Shown piece after piece: positions 11,174 to 24,606 of a stretch of DNA of 64,000 bases. The position numbers and the translations under genes are program-made. The DNA is from Margaritispora aquatica (Eukaryota; Ascomycota; Leotiomycetes; Helotiales; Discinellaceae), in contig VJWN01000013.1 in assembly GCA_007644065.1 (NCBI GenBank), positions 620,001 to 684,000 of the forward strand, in the 5' to 3' direction. How positions within the stretch are numbered: position 1 is the stretch's first letter; each line of letters begins with the position of its first letter. The notes below the pieces were generated by a model. It was not told the origin of the DNA. It saw nothing but the letters and a program-made list of their open reading frames with translations, and did not search any database.

Positions 11174-14100
11174 ATGTCGACCGATCGCATGGGAGAGATA
11201 GATGCAGAAATTGGACAACTGCTTCAATCTCAACGTAAGAATGACGCAAGAACAAATGACCCTCCCAGCACATTTCAGGCACAGGAAGAGCGCTTTCGAC
11301 AGCAGTTATACGCTTCTGGAATGCATAATCGTGCTCAATATCAGCATTCGGCGGCGTCTGGGACAGACCACGAACAGCAAGAGAAGGGTAGTGTGATTCC
11401 CTGGTGGTTGCAGGCCGAGGGTGGTGAATCAAGAATGTCACCTCACATGGAGACTGTCTCGACGCAAATTAACCCACAAGGAGATGCTCTTACTTCGAGA
11501 GCTGAAATCTTTGAGGGTTCAACAAGGGCTTCAGCACCTGTACTACAAGGCAGAAGAGAATCGGGTAGGCCTGATGCGACACTTTTGAGCAGGGAAAACT
11601 TGGACAGGCTCTGGCGTGAGGGGAGGAGGAGATCGAATGATTCTTACGAGCAAACGACAAATGTAGTGCGAGACTACCCACCACCTCTACCCAAACCTTT
11701 CTCTGCCGGCTATTTCTCTTTGGTTAAGTTCCCACCACTCCAGCTTTTCGTGCCAGCGAAGCAAAAGCTAGACAGCCCAGACATTCCCGTGAAGTTGACT
11801 GAACTTGAGAACGGTTCAAGGAGATTTGCGGAGATTGAAAAGGCAAGAGTAGACGCTCGAAGGGCTTCAGAAAAGAAGATTCAGAGGGAACGGAAAATCG
11901 CTGAACTAAAATCATTCTCGAAAACTTTCAAACTTGATACTCCCGTGCCAAAAGATCTTCTCCATAATTCGCCAACGGACACCAACGCAGATATTGGCAT
12001 GGATTCCACTCGAAGGAAATTTCAAATGGATGAAATATTGACTATGGAAGCTCTAAGCCATGAGCTTACTCTCCTCAGAGGCACAGACAGCAAGTGTGAC
12101 AAGCTTCCAAAGGATTTCATGCCGCAATTCCTAGACTGTGTTCAACACATCATGGAGACGGATATTTACCCCGACCCAATGGTTCGCAAATCGTTTGAAG
12201 AAGCCTATCATGCTTTGACGGTGCCTGAGACCATGAAAAGGCTTCAAAGCGAGCGTAGAGTTGACGAACTTTTTTTAATCTTCTACTCCAGTGCCTACAT
12301 GACGCTTCTTAAACATCAGCTTCCGACAAGCTATGGGGAAAACACTATTTACCTACATACCGCCTCGTGCATCAAACTAATCATACGTGTGTTGGCAGAT
12401 TGTGGTGATTATCGGGGAAGATCCGAGATGATGAGCAGATTGAAATCTTTCGAAGATAAGCTGCTTAACCAGTTTGAAGATCGGCTTGTATCGAATGGGT
12501 TAGAAAACGATAAGCATTCAGCGGCTTTGGCCAGGCTTCAAGATGCTTTCCACGACCAACGACTTATGGAGGAGACACTGCGAGATGATTCCTTTGTTTG
12601 GCGACATCCACTTCCATGGACTACAGAAGACGGCGATTTCTCAGCACAATTAAAGAAAGGCTCTGAACTGCTGCGGCAACCCCGACCAAAAAGTGACTCC
12701 CAAGCAGTCGTTTTCTCTGCGGTAGCTAAGCAGCAACGCGAACTTCACACTGAACGACCTCCTACTGATAGTCTCTATGGAACGGCGACAACAACAGAGA
12801 CAAAGACGAGTACTTCAAAATCCAAGATAACAATAGGAACGCTTTCAACAGCACCAAGTTCTATAACCAAAGACACAAACCCGTCATCTAGAGGTGAAAA
12901 GAGACGGTATGTAAATACTGAACTGCAACCTAGAAATGCACAATTGCTTTTGATTCCTGAAGATGAACAGGAGCAAGATAAAGGCAGCTTAGCGCCACAA
13001 GCCCATTCTGAAGGACAATCTAGCCTCTCTAGATTAACTGAAATGGATGTGAAGAAAAGTAGAGCTATAGCAAGGAAATTCGTTCAAGCGATACGTGGAG
13101 CTCTCAGATTTACGAATTCCCCTCGAGAACAAGGATCGCAAATTGACTTTCAGATGTTGCCAGATCTACTCAAGCAATACTCCGAAGAAGTTGCGATGGG
13201 TGTTGGCAAAGGCCCAAGACGTCAAGCTGTTAAACGAATTCGGCTCCTTCGTTTTAGGATCTCAAGCTGTTTTGAGCAAGAGCACAATGCTACTCCAGCG
13301 GAAACGATGAAGATTAGACGGACTTTCGTCGAAATTGCCAGAGGTACTTTGCCTGAGAATCCAAGTTCCGTGTCTAAAGTGAATGCTTGGGACATAGCGC
13401 CTCCATCTCCTGAAAAATACTGCTGGAAACCAGACATGGACGAATTGTGTGCAACAGACCTTGATACTGTTCGACAAATGGCGAAATCAATAGGATCGGG
13501 CTCTCATCCAGCTTCAATCTCTGATTTTGTCTCAGATAGCGAAGGCGAAGAGGTTATTCATCTTACTCCGAGAGAAGACGAAGAGATTTTCGAATTTTTG
13601 ACCTCGCACTCTGCATTTAAACGACTTCTCGATGAGATCCAAGATATGGTCGATCGACAGCATGGAAATCTAATGAATACGATCCAGCGTCGTGTTCTTT
13701 CGGGTCTAGAGCAGCCTGAAAGTGGTGGCAGTGGAGGCTTCCAAAGTCATGCTGCAATGCTTCGGTTGGATTTAGATATTGTGGCATTTCTATCGGATAA
13801 TTACGACCTCAAGCTCACTCAGGACATAGGCTCCATTCTGACTATTACTGGTGAAGTGAGTAATGCTTACATGTCGACGGTAAGAGATTATCTTCGAATG
13901 AGTTGGCCAGAACAGCCCTTCTCGCTACTCGAAGCGTTACAAGAAGCTGTTGTCAATTATCCTCAGGATGAGAACAACGGTAGTAAGTCCTAAATTTTGA
14001 AATATTTCCCTCATGAAGCCTGCAATCAATTCTAACACTAGTGTAGTAGTTCTATCATGTGCTCCGAATCGAAAGATAATAGTCAACCTATTGTCAAAGA

Positions 14101-16908
14101 CAATATTTGTCACCGGGTCCACGAGTTTTATTGTTAATATAGCTCAGCAAGCGGCATGGCTTGTTTCTGTATGCCGAGTATCAGGAGACTTTCTTGAGTA
14201 CTCAGCAGCATCAGTGAAAGTAGCCACACCCGACTTTGATCCTCGTCTGCACGTTTTCCAAATCTCGAGCGAAGTCTCTCCTAGTCCTACAGCTGACCAA
14301 GGGAGTTGTTGGAACGAGATCGTTGGCAAGACAGTCATTGCGTATGGGTTTCCTATTCCACCACGGGAGCATGGCGAGAGAGGTCTTGAGATACCTCTCG
14401 AGATTATGGCTGCGCTCGGTAGAGTGCCTCTAGCAACCACATTCGATGGCGGTATAATCCTGAAAGGGCGATCGGTGGCATTTTTACCTGTTGCAAGAAC
14501 TGGCAATTCAGTCCAATGGCACTTTGTAAAGAAGATTGGAGCTCGTATCACATACCGAGAAGCTACAGCGCTATGTCCCACATCACGATTAAAGATAGAG
14601 GTTTTGAATGAAGACGACGTGAATCTGCCAACAACAAGGACGTTTCTAGGATGGTGCCCTGAAACAATCAATCTTATCGGTATGTGAACTGAAACTGGAC
14701 TCTTTTGAGCAATATTTCAACTGACAAAATCCAGGCACGGAGTATGCTAAATACTCTGAAATTGGAAATTCAGACACATGGCCAAGGCCAAAGAAGTTCG
14801 GTGCCCTCACTGGATTTGCACCAGGATTCTCCATGATAGGGACAGGCTCGCTCCCTTTCACTTTTAGCAACCACAATACATCATACAAAGCTACACCCTC
14901 AGAGTACTATGACGAAACCCTTGATGATGCCAAACAGATTCCTGTCATTCTATACGATATGAATCAGCGACGAGCCTGGCAGACTGATGGAGAAAGAATA
15001 ATATTGCATATAATATTGCATCAGCATGAGCTTAAGCCCAATTTCGTTGACGACAAGAAAGTTGTTTTCCAAATTGCTGATTGTAATTCACCCTCGTCGG
15101 TTCGCTTAGCCATGACGAGCAACGCAGACGTCGTAGTCGCAATTGATCGCAGGAAAGGCAAGAAAGGACCAACAAGCAAGTACTTTCAAGATCTCGTGCA
15201 TGACCTATACGCCAGGTTTGAAGGCATGCACGAAGTCATGGCCAAAGAGGCCGATGGCATAGAAGTGAAGTTTGAGTGCAGAAAGAGGGTCAATGGTTTC
15301 GAATACATGGATCTTGTTCGCAAAAAACGCGAGATGTTTGTCAAGCAAGCCAAAGTGGTGAAAACAGCTGGTAACTGGCCTGACTATGGGCGAGATCTTG
15401 GCGCTCTCGTCCTTTTTGGGACAGATTTTGGTGATTTGATTAAGCCCTTCAACGCATCGGTACTGTGCGCCGCGACTAAATTGGTTTTACGTGGAAAGGA
15501 CTATCTAGCTGTTGAAGTCGAAAAATTGCAGTCTTTGTATACAGAGAATGGTTCTGAGAAAAGTCAGCGAAAGGTCACACCTCACGGGATATCGTGGCAT
15601 CGGTCGCCACAGCTCTTTGATGCATGCGTGAAACACGACTCGGGCGTGGATACTTGTGGCTGTGATCGAACTCAACAATTCTTGCCAAAACGCTTCTTGG
15701 GAAAAGCCAACCTTCCAGGCCCTCTGAAGTTTGGCATTCGAGGTGCAGTTATATTTGGACAAGCAACGGACCCTTTTCCTTGGCTATCCAAGAACGGCGA
15801 AAAGCTGTCGGATCCGATATGCAACCGTGCAATGAACAACCAGGAAGTTAACGAAGATGACAACTCGAGTATGGCTTCTGAAGAGTTTGAAGAGCTAGTT
15901 TCGATAATGATCGACGAAAGCCTGCCAGATGCTCGTCTGCGTACTTTTGACTCTCTTCCTCGAGTAGCTAGTGAGGCATCTGGGACAACGATTTCGAGTA
16001 CCGAGATGAGTTCAAGGACGGCCAAAGGCTACTTGACTCCCGCTACATCTCATGGCGGCGAATCTGGCGACGAAAATACCACACGTCATGGTTTGGAACA
16101 TGCTTTCTCTCCTCGCATTTTAGTGCCTGCTTCCAAGCCTTGCCAGATTAAGTCGTTGCTGAGAGACAAATCAACAAATCATGTTCCAATTGCAGTACCC
16201 GTCAGACAAAATCTGCAATCTAGTCCTCATCGACAGCAGTCTAATGACGAGAATGACGAGAGAGAAATTTTGAGTTTTGTTGCCCCCGTACGAATTGACA
16301 TAGGCAAGGGTGTAGACAGAACTCTGCATTCCCTACATGATCCTCCCCAACCGTTATTAAATGAATTAGAAGCAGCTATTCAAGCCAACCAAGTCCGAAC
16401 TAAGCTATCAACAGAAAGGCGGAAAGCCTTTGTTCCGTCAACGAATCTGCTGGACACTACCATACCTAAGCAGATAGCATCAAGCCCTCCCATACACCAA
16501 CCCATGACTTATGCGCAAAAAGCCTCTCCTCTAAGCAGACGAGCCACCGCTGCACATCCAACACCAATTGCATCTCGTCCACCAGACAAAGATACGGCTT
16601 GTCTAAACAAAGCCATATCTCCTCCAAACAAAATCAGGCTACTACCAAAGCAAGTTTCATCTTCAATAATAACTGCACAAAATATGCCATCTGATGTTCA
16701 ATCGGTCCAAGAAAACAGCGTCGTCAGACCGAACAATTCGTGGAATTCAGCACGAACATCCCAGTCACTTTTACAATTCGGGAGTTCTCAGGTCACTAGC
16801 ACGGATCAATCAGTGCTTAGATTAGAGAGGCAGATGGTGCGTAAGTTGCGTCACACTAAAACGTTTTGTCGCGAGACTACGCCATGGCAAGATGAAACGG
16901 GGACTTGA
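11174..16908 (+). CDS. Large uncharacterised protein (1871 residues)
   Basis: One gene made of three long open frames joined by short introns. Exon 1 is 11174-13982. The intron ends at TAG 14046 or 14049, so exon 2 begins 14047 or 14050 and runs to 14679. Exon 3 is 14735-16908. Both junctions keep frame (phase 1). The N-terminal half is mostly helical or disordered, with two compact stretches (about residues 300-460 and 630-930), the latter ending YLRMSWPEQPFSLLEALQEAV. The central part (from about 950) looks folded: AQQAAWLVSVCR, SCWNEIVGKTVIAYGFPIP, GLEIPLEIMAALG, LGWCPETINLIGTEY. The last 450 residues are Ser/Pro/Gln-rich and disordered. I recognise no enzyme motif, nucleotide-binding loop or membrane segment. 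My impression, not checked, is that the central block belongs to a fungus-specific family of unknown function. Confidence 0.75.
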
Positions 16909-17322
16909 AAGTGTTTGGTCCTGTCACTAAGTGAGTGATAATGTATCGGACCTGGGTATTGATGGATAGAGAAATTGGCATCCAGCTAAAATGAGGCATG
17001 CCGTCACATAGTATGCTCCGGATATAAAAAATACGCTGCAAACGGCGATGGACGACGATGTGTCCGATACCTGCAATATTCGAGCTCATCACTAGTAATA
17101 ATTTTACAGTGATGGAGATGGAGGACGATTTAACCCCTTAGAAATTTCTAGATGGCATGGCATATTCGTCAGCAAACGAAGAATCATCTAGGCGAGAATT
17201 TGGCCAGTCATTTGGAATAGACCTAGGAAACTCTGCTTTCTAGATTCAACAAGCACGACGATCGCTTGCTTCGTATTGAGAAGATTCATTGCCACGCTTA
17301 CTATCAACACTTGCAATTCACT

Positions 17323-19155
17323 TCAATACTTCTCGCCACTCGTATACTCCTCTCTACCAACATCGCTCCCACTCTCAACTGCAACTCCAGTCTGAACAAT
17401 CTCCGTCCCATCTTCCGCGATGATACTTGCATAGCTCTGCGCTTCCCACTTCAGGCTCATCTCCTTGATCAACTTCTGGTTTTTGGTCGGCCAAACCAGG
17501 CAGATGAAGTAGTAGACCACGAAACTGACGAAGAACGACATCAGCCAGCCCAATCGCCCGATGTCTGTCGCGCCAATAGGAACTTTGGGTCCTAGGGTGC
17601 CAACGAAACCCGGGAATGGAGGCACGATGCCACAGATGTAAGCGATGATGGCCTGGATGTTCCACCCGAAATTATAGTAGTAGTGCTTGTTGGACTTTGA
17701 TCCATTGTACAAGTGGCCGATGAACACATTGCCATTCGTGAGGAGGAAATAGTCTGCGATCATGATGGCGACAACACTCGCCATGAAGATACCGTATCCA
17801 GACAAGAACGTTGTGAACACACTTGCTGATGCTAAGATCTTCCAAGGGCAGATAGCGAAGGCGAGGAACTCGACGATGTATTGACCACGTGGAATGGTGA
17901 TGTAGCGTGGCAGGAGCATGGATGAATCAGAGCCGAATGGAATCATGTTTGCGGCGATGTTGGTCCCGAGGATGGAAACCATCCAGGTGAAAGCTGAGAG
18001 GAAAACAGCGAAACGGGTAGTGCCTGACCAGTAGCGATCGAGAATGGCGCCGAGGAGATCCCATGGGTTCCAAAGATCGAGATTCCATGCATTGTTGATG
18101 GCCGAGGTCGCTAAGATGCCGAGTGAGGCAGATAAAGTGACGGCGATAGGGTTGGTGATGAGTTGGGACCATTGAGCACCTGTTTTTGTTTTACTCCAGC
18201 GCGCTATGTCGGGCTGGTTGGTAATGAGGGTAGCTGTGTTACCCATTCCTGAATTGATTGCGTACATGATGAACCATCCTTTGTTTCCTTGAATGTTGTT
18301 GCTGTACAGTGACCCCACGTTGCCTTTGGTGTTCGCCATGCAAAAGATGAACAGGCCCCATACTGCGGGCAGAACAATGATGGACTTGAACCAGAAGAAT
18401 GAACGCAGCTGATATGGCCGGAATGCACAGAATGGGAAGTGTACAAGCCAGAAGAGGAAGAAGGCGAGCATGCCTTGCGTTGAGATTCCAACGGATTCGG
18501 GGATGTGGTTTGGGATATCGGTGAAGTTGTGGCCGAAAATGCAACGCAGAATTGCGCTCATGAAACTTGCTCCAGAATAGACTGAATGTGTTAGTCGAGT
18601 ATAATGTATTGGCTAGGAAGTATCTTACGTTGTACACCATACCAGATGATGGCAAGTGCTGCACGAGCTCCAACGAAGTAGTAACTTCCCCACATTCCAA
18701 ACACTGAGCGTGCAACCACTGGGTAACCAATATGGTACACAGATGCACATCTCGAGTTGAAGAACATAGCTATAGACGAGATCGTCTGCGAGGCAAAGAT
18801 AACCAATATGCTCTCCCACCACGACAATCCCAATCCAACCATTGTGCTTCCCAAAGTCCAGTTACCAAACGACAAGCCCATGTAGAAGGTCACGAAGTTC
18901 CACCATCGCCCTGGTTCACATTAGCGAGGGTTTGACATATACCAGTGAATGTGCAAACGTACATGTTCTTTTCTCCGGTGGTGTTGGATCAAGATCCTCG
19001 TTGCTCCATGTTTGCTTGGAGTCTGGATGGCCATGCTTGTCAAGCGAGGTATCGTGAGTCTCAATGAAATACTTAAAGCCTGCACGACTGCGAAAGGCAC
19101 CCTTGAGGACGGCCAGCTTCGTCTTAACTGTGTCCTTGAATCCGGTGGCGGCCAT
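17323..19155 (-). CDS. NCS1-family permease (nucleobase/allantoin type)
   Basis: Plasma-membrane proton symporter of the NCS1 (Fur4/Dal4/Fui1-like) family, 577 residues. Exons on minus: 19155-18963, 18910-18629, 18581-17323, all in frame. The N-terminus NEDLDPTPPEKRTWRWWNF leads into TM1 (GLSFGNWTLGSTMVGLGLSWW), typical of NCS1. Later hallmarks are SVFGMWGSYYFVGARA, NTKGNVGSLYS, TNQPDIARWSK, GTNIAANMIPFGSD and IADYFLLTNG. About 12 TM segments fit the length. Likely substrates are uracil, allantoin, uridine or a related heterocycle; sequence alone does not let me choose. It is transcribed divergently from the dioxygenase gene at 19870 and is convergent with the 1871-residue gene. Confidence 0.9.
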
Positions 19156-19869
19156 GGCAGCGGGAGAGGCTTGAGATCGTGTGCCTGGTTTCTTGGCGTA
19201 AGATAGGCGGGAAAAGCTTGTCTCCTGCTCTTGGAAGCAGAATATGGCAGTTAAACGATGAGGGTTTCGCTAAGATTCATTCGCCATGGGAAAAGCTCAC
19301 AGATGACCGTTGAGACTCCTTGACATCAAAGAGAGTCGCTTTTCTGGGAGCAGCAACATTTTAAGATCAAAAGTTTACAGTCAAAAGTATCCACTTAGAT
19401 ACCAAGATGCAGATAACGGTGGTATTCCGGAAGAAAGTTCACGGCGAGTGCTAGAGACGATGCAGCTAGTGTTCGATGAGCATGGCTCGCGGAACTGTCC
19501 TTGCGTTGCTGCAGGCGATCATTTCGGCAGCTTCCTGATCTGGACAGGTATTTTGGTTAGAATTACTATCTGAATTATGTAAGCAAAAACTATAACCGTA
19601 CAGCATCGTTAAGATTAAGAGATTGTTGACATCAACCAAAATGTTCAACTGTATATGCTCGCTTGATTTGCCTATGATTCAGGGGTTTCAACGAAACTTC
19701 CGCCAAGATCGTATCACCAAAGCTGGGGTGGCTCTTTGGTATCGTGAAAGTGGGGTCTACCATAGTATCCCACCTTTGGCATCAGCAGTTCAATCTTCGT
19801 GAACACTGAATGTCAGTTTCCTGTAGACAATGGGAAAGCAGGACTGCTCATAGTCATCAAGAAATTACA
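19156..19869. other. Shared divergent promoter region
   Basis: 714 bp between the start codons of the minus-strand permease and the plus-strand PhyH-like oxygenase. Nothing here looks coding. I could not identify a specific regulator site with confidence. Confidence 0.45.
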
Positions 19870-21009
19870 ATGGCTACGACTTCTCAGATTCCCAGAGCAG
19901 AAGAAGCTAGAGCAATTAGTCCAACAGTGGATGAGCTCAAGGCACATGCTTACGACACTAGCAATATCGAAGCTGCTCTTGAGGCACTGCACCAAGATGG
20001 TTTTGTAGTTCTTAAAAACGTGGTTGATATTGAACATCTGGATAAGATAAACGCCTATATGAGTAAAGAGGCTGATGAGCTCGTGAGAACCAAGGCAAAG
20101 TCTTTCAACCAAGGTGTTAACTGTAGGCATATTGTTCCTTAAACCATAGCTTGAGCTAAAATACCATAGCAAATTTTCTGCAATGTCCACCATTGACAGA
20201 GCCTGACCTTTTGTATAACGATGTCTTCTTCAATCCATTTGTGATTCAACTTATGAATATGTGCGTCACTTGACTTCCAGTATCTTCATAAACTCATTGA
20301 CCTGTAGCTATCTCGGAGCAAACCCAATATGGAACTTTGTGACGGCGAACAATGCTCTTCCGCGAACGAACGGCTTGCGACAACCTGTGCACAAAGACAT
20401 CACGTTTTTCCATCCTCAAGTACGTTCTCGGCTGTGATAATTTGCTATATCTTATGATTTTTAGTGTCCTTTCTTCGTGATTGCCAACATTCCGTTGTGT
20501 GACTTCAGTCCAACCAACGGATCAACTGAATTCTGGCTTGGCTCTCATGCACACACTTCTGGTCATGATCAATCGATCGCAACTTCGGAATCTACACTAG
20601 CAAATGCAAGGCTGATTGCAGGAGAACCTGAAACATTTGTTCTCCCAAGCAAGGTGGAGGAGCGTAGAGCAATTAGACCGCCAATCCAACCGGTCTGTGA
20701 AAAAGGCGACATCATGCTTCGAGACTTGAAAACATGGCATGCTGGAATGCCAAACGAAAGCGAAGAATACAGAATCATGCTTGCTTTAGGATATCAGGTA
20801 CTTGTGACTCTTGCTGACCAAGACCGCCGCTAACTTTGCAGGCTCAATGGTGGCCAAACCACACCCTCCGAACAAAACTTCCTCTCACTCAGGGAAATTT
20901 CTTTATGAAGCATGGCGGCCAGCCAGTACAAACTCGTGCTGATTTGTTGCCTGACTCTGCGGACTTCTCGAAGCTAAATGATGACTTCACCTTTAGACGT
21001 TCGACATAA
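19870..21009 (+). CDS. Phytanoyl-CoA dioxygenase (PhyH)-like oxygenase
   Basis: Fe(II)/2-oxoglutarate-dependent oxygenase, 318 residues, probably cytosolic. Exons: 19870-20122, 20170-20260, 20308-20419, 20465-20797, 20842-21009; all junctions keep frame. Metal ligands visible: H143 and D145 in QPVHKDITFFHP and distal H244 in KTWHAGMPN, followed by an Arg (EEYRIMLALGYQ) suited to binding 2-oxoglutarate. SPTNGSTEFWLGSHAHTSG is the usual PhyH core. Fungal members act on secondary metabolites or other small molecules, so the substrate cannot be named. It is divergent from the NCS1 permease 714 bp away, so the pair may serve one uptake-and-oxidation route; this is inference. Confidence 0.88.
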
Positions 21010-21681
21010 CCACGCTCAATATGTGAGAGGTAATTGAAGCAATATAGTAAGAGGGGAAAACCTTAAATTATGTGAGAGGATCAGACTTTATAGCACAATT
21101 TGGTTGTTGAAAAAACAATGTAAACAGCAGAAGTTGATGAGGGTGAAGGTCTCTGAAATGTGTTGTTACTAGAGCGAGTACGAATACGATAGCGAAAACT
21201 TAGCCACAACCTGTGCCACCGACGAGAACTTCAGGACGACCTCGGATCTTCGTCCCTTCGTCTTCACCCGGGTCATATATTTTCCTTGGTTATTCCATCT
21301 TGTACACTTCTTAGCAAATATCAATGGATTCTTCCGCGAATTATATTCAGGAATCTGCGAGATGCTGCAGAAGGATGTCATTTAGCCAGAATGCCCCGAA
21401 CCTTCTCCTCTTTTTATCTCCACTTCCCATGCTCTCGACAGTGTTCCTGACTGCCAAGCGGCGGCTGAATACGTCTCGCTAGTCTTCCTAGTCTTAGTTA
21501 CGGGGTTGTGTACATAGGCTCAAGTAAATAACCACAGAGCCTGTCTATCTGGGGAAAGTTGTGGAGCATCTGTCATGATGGGAAGTCTTGGGGGCAATGG
21601 AGAAAGCTATGTAAAGTATAGATTTCCGCAGGCAACTGATTATCGGTTCATCTCTTCTCCATCTCCGTTCAGTATTCCACT
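21010..21681. other. Intergenic, GH74 promoter side
   Basis: 3' flank of the oxygenase gene and upstream region of the xyloglucanase gene. A short minus-strand frame (21169-21381) shows no protein features. No gene seen. Confidence 0.5.
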
Positions 21682-23945
21682 ATGCGTCTCATAGTATTGG
21701 GTAGTTTTCTCTGCTCGTCAGTGTCCGCTTATGTTTGGAAGAATGTCAAGATCGGTGGAGGTATGTATTGTATTCAATATGCAATTCATATGAGACTGAC
21801 ATCTTTCGAGGCGGAGGTTTCACCCCTGGCATCGTCTTCAATCCAAGTCAAAAAGGCCTTGCCTATGCAAGGACAGATATTGGCGGTCTCTACAGACTGA
21901 ATCCAGATGATTCATGGACACCTCTACAAGATTATGCCAATGAGACATTATGGTACCGTCACGCACAATTTCTTTTATGCCTGAGGAACTCTCTAACAAT
22001 AAATAGGCATGACTGGGGTGTAGATGCTCTTGCTACTGATGGCATTGATCCTCATAAATTGTACATCGCTGTTGGCATGTACACCAATAGCTGGGATCCA
22101 AACAATGGTGCCATCTTACGAAGCTCAGACTACGGCAAAACGTGGGCTCGCTCTCCTCTCCCCTTCAAGGTTGGAGGTAACATGCCTGGCCGAGGCATGG
22201 GTGAACGCCTTGCCATTGATCCGAGAAACAGCAAGATCATCTACTTTGGTGCTCGAAGTGGCAATGGACTTTGGAAAAGTGTCGATCAGGGCGTAACCTT
22301 CCAAAAAGTGACCAGTTTCACAGCAGTGGGAACTTATCAAGCAGATCCCTCAGACATCTATGGTTATAGTAATGATATCAATGGCTTGACTACTGTCACT
22401 TTTGATCCTACCTCCTCGCTAAAAAATGGAGCAAGTTCGGTCATCTATGTTGGAACAGCCGACAAAAATGCTTCTACTTGGGTGTCTCGTGACGCTGGAG
22501 CCACCTGGTCGGCCATGCCAGGCCAACCACTTGGCGTGTTTCCACACAAGATGAAGTTCTCCAAGGCGGAGAAGACGCTCTACATCACTTACAACAGTGA
22601 GTCTGGACCATACAGTGCTGGCTTCGGATACGTGTACAAGGTGGCACAAAATGGTACATTCACAGATATTACGCCTCCATGGGCAGCAGCACACTATACC
22701 ACTATCGGATATGGAGGTTTAGCTCTAGACACTCAAAGTCCAGGAACTCTCATGGTTTCGGCAATGAACCTGTGGTGGCCTGATGTCCAATTTTTCCGTA
22801 GCACAGATGCTGGAGCGACATGGACAACGATTTGGGACTGGGTGGATGGTACACAAACAAACTACTACACCCAAGATACAGACAAGGCGCCATGGATCAA
22901 CAATCAAAGACAAGCAGGCGATTCGAAAATCCTAGGTTGGATGGTAGAAGCTCTCGAAATCGATCCCTTTGACTCAAACCATTTCTTATACGGCACTGGT
23001 GTCACGGTCTATGGCTCTCATAACTTGAAAAGCTTCCCACAAGTACACATTTCCTCTCTCGCCGATGGGATCGAGGAGGAAGCCGTGCAAGATCTCATGG
23101 CCCCCCCAGGAATCGGTGTCCCACTCATCAGTGCTGTCAGCGATGACGCAGGCTTCGTGCACCTTGATCTCGACACACCACCTAAAGATTCCTTCAACAA
23201 TCCTTTCTGGTCAACCACCACAGGCATCGATTATGCAGGTCTGAAGCCCAAAAGCATTGTCCGCATCGGTGGAGGTCAGCTCGCCACAAGTGCAGACATT
23301 GGTACGACTTGGTCTCTGAACACAATTGTGCCTAGCGGCGCGTCAGGTGGCTCGATCGCTTATGCTGCTGATGCCAGTGTCCTCGTCTGGACAAGCTCAG
23401 CTGGCTCGCTGCTTGTCACGAACAGCTCCAGCTCGATAATAGCCACCCTTCCATCTGGAATCACAGTTGTGTCCGATAAGGTGAAGCCCAAGTACTTCTA
23501 CGCCGCCGACGCAACTGGAATCTACGTCTCTTCGGACACAGGCAAAACATTCAATCTCACTGCCGCAATCCCATCTTCCGGAAACCCCAAACTCGCAGCT
23601 CACCCCGCCAAAGCCGGTATCCTCTGGGTCTCCACCAGCGCAGGCGTCTACTATTCCACGGACTACGGCTTCACCTTTACCCAGAGCGCAGTTGTGCAAG
23701 GTGGAAACGCAATAGCGATTGGAAAGGGACAGGGCAAGGGCACGAATGTGTATTGCTTCAACACTATTGGCGGAGTGGCCGCATTGAGAGTCACGAACGA
23801 TGATGGCGTTACATGGAAAGTAATTAGCGATGCTGCGCATGGATTTGGTGCTGCGGGGCCGAATCCGCTGGCTGCTAGTTGGGAGATGGAGGGGAGGGTT
23901 TATGTTGGTACGAATGGACGGGGTATCTTTTATGGTAATCCTTAG
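21682..23945 (+). CDS. GH74 xyloglucanase
   Basis: Secreted glycoside hydrolase family 74 enzyme that cuts the beta-1,4-glucan backbone of xyloglucan; 719 residues. Exons: 21682-21760, 21811-21952, 22007-23945. Signal peptide about residues 1-16 (MRLIVLGSFLCSSVSA), with YVWKNVKIGGGGFTPGIVFNP right after it, as in GH74. Catalytic-site Asp49 lies in YARTDIGGLYR; the second candidate acid is in ISAVSDDAGF (Asp453/454). Repeated SSDYGKTW, SVDQGVTF, SRDAGATW and STDAGATW motifs mark the two seven-bladed propellers. No carbohydrate-binding module follows the second propeller. The first intron uses a GAG acceptor; moving it to the next AG would drop one or two Gly. It fits a plant-cell-wall-degrading lifestyle. 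Confidence 0.93.
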
Positions 23946-24606
23946 ATCGGGTTTAGTTTATGACTAGCCGAACCAATACACCGTCTCTGTTTCAAAGTAT
24001 CATAAATGAGGAGAATCTCTCCCATCACAAGTCAATAATCTCCAATAGCTCTCTTCACACCACCTTGCACTTGGTGAACGCATTCATAATCCTCCTACTA
24101 TACAAAAGTTGTCTAATAAACAAGCGAAGCGTAGTTCGTGAAGTACACAATTATCGAGATAAGCTTGCATTACCTCTTGCGGGGCTAGCCTTAGCATTGT
24201 AACAAGAAGCCAGACTATGAAAAGAAGCGAGCTCGCAAGGGGATGAGAGTCTGGTGACTGAGGCGAGGCACAGTCATGTGACCTATGCTACAACATCGAG
24301 ATATTTGGGGACCTGGATTCTACCTGATGTCCTTTATAACTAAAAGTAGGTTAAGCAGTAATTGATAGTTAGGTTCAGAGATTATCTCCTCACAACAACC
24401 CTACTAAGCACCAAATTCAAGTGGCGAAATAGTACTTGGTTAAAAATAGACGTTAATTTTAACGAGCTAGTCCCTGACTAGGATCTCGATGGCGGTGCCG
24501 CGACGGCGCAGATCCCCAACTGAAACTCTACTTCAACCCCATCGAAACAACAAACCCCACGCTTGTAAACCATCATGAGCGAAGAGGTTTCCTCGCGTCT
24601 GACAAA
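23946..24606. other. Intergenic
   Basis: 3' flank of the xyloglucanase gene and upstream region of the four-TM gene. No convincing open frame or RNA gene. Confidence 0.5.

Noticed and set aside
21735..21810. Extended open frame reading through the first GH74 intron
   Set aside because: It loses the signal peptide; splicing 21761-21810 gives the normal GH74 N-terminus.
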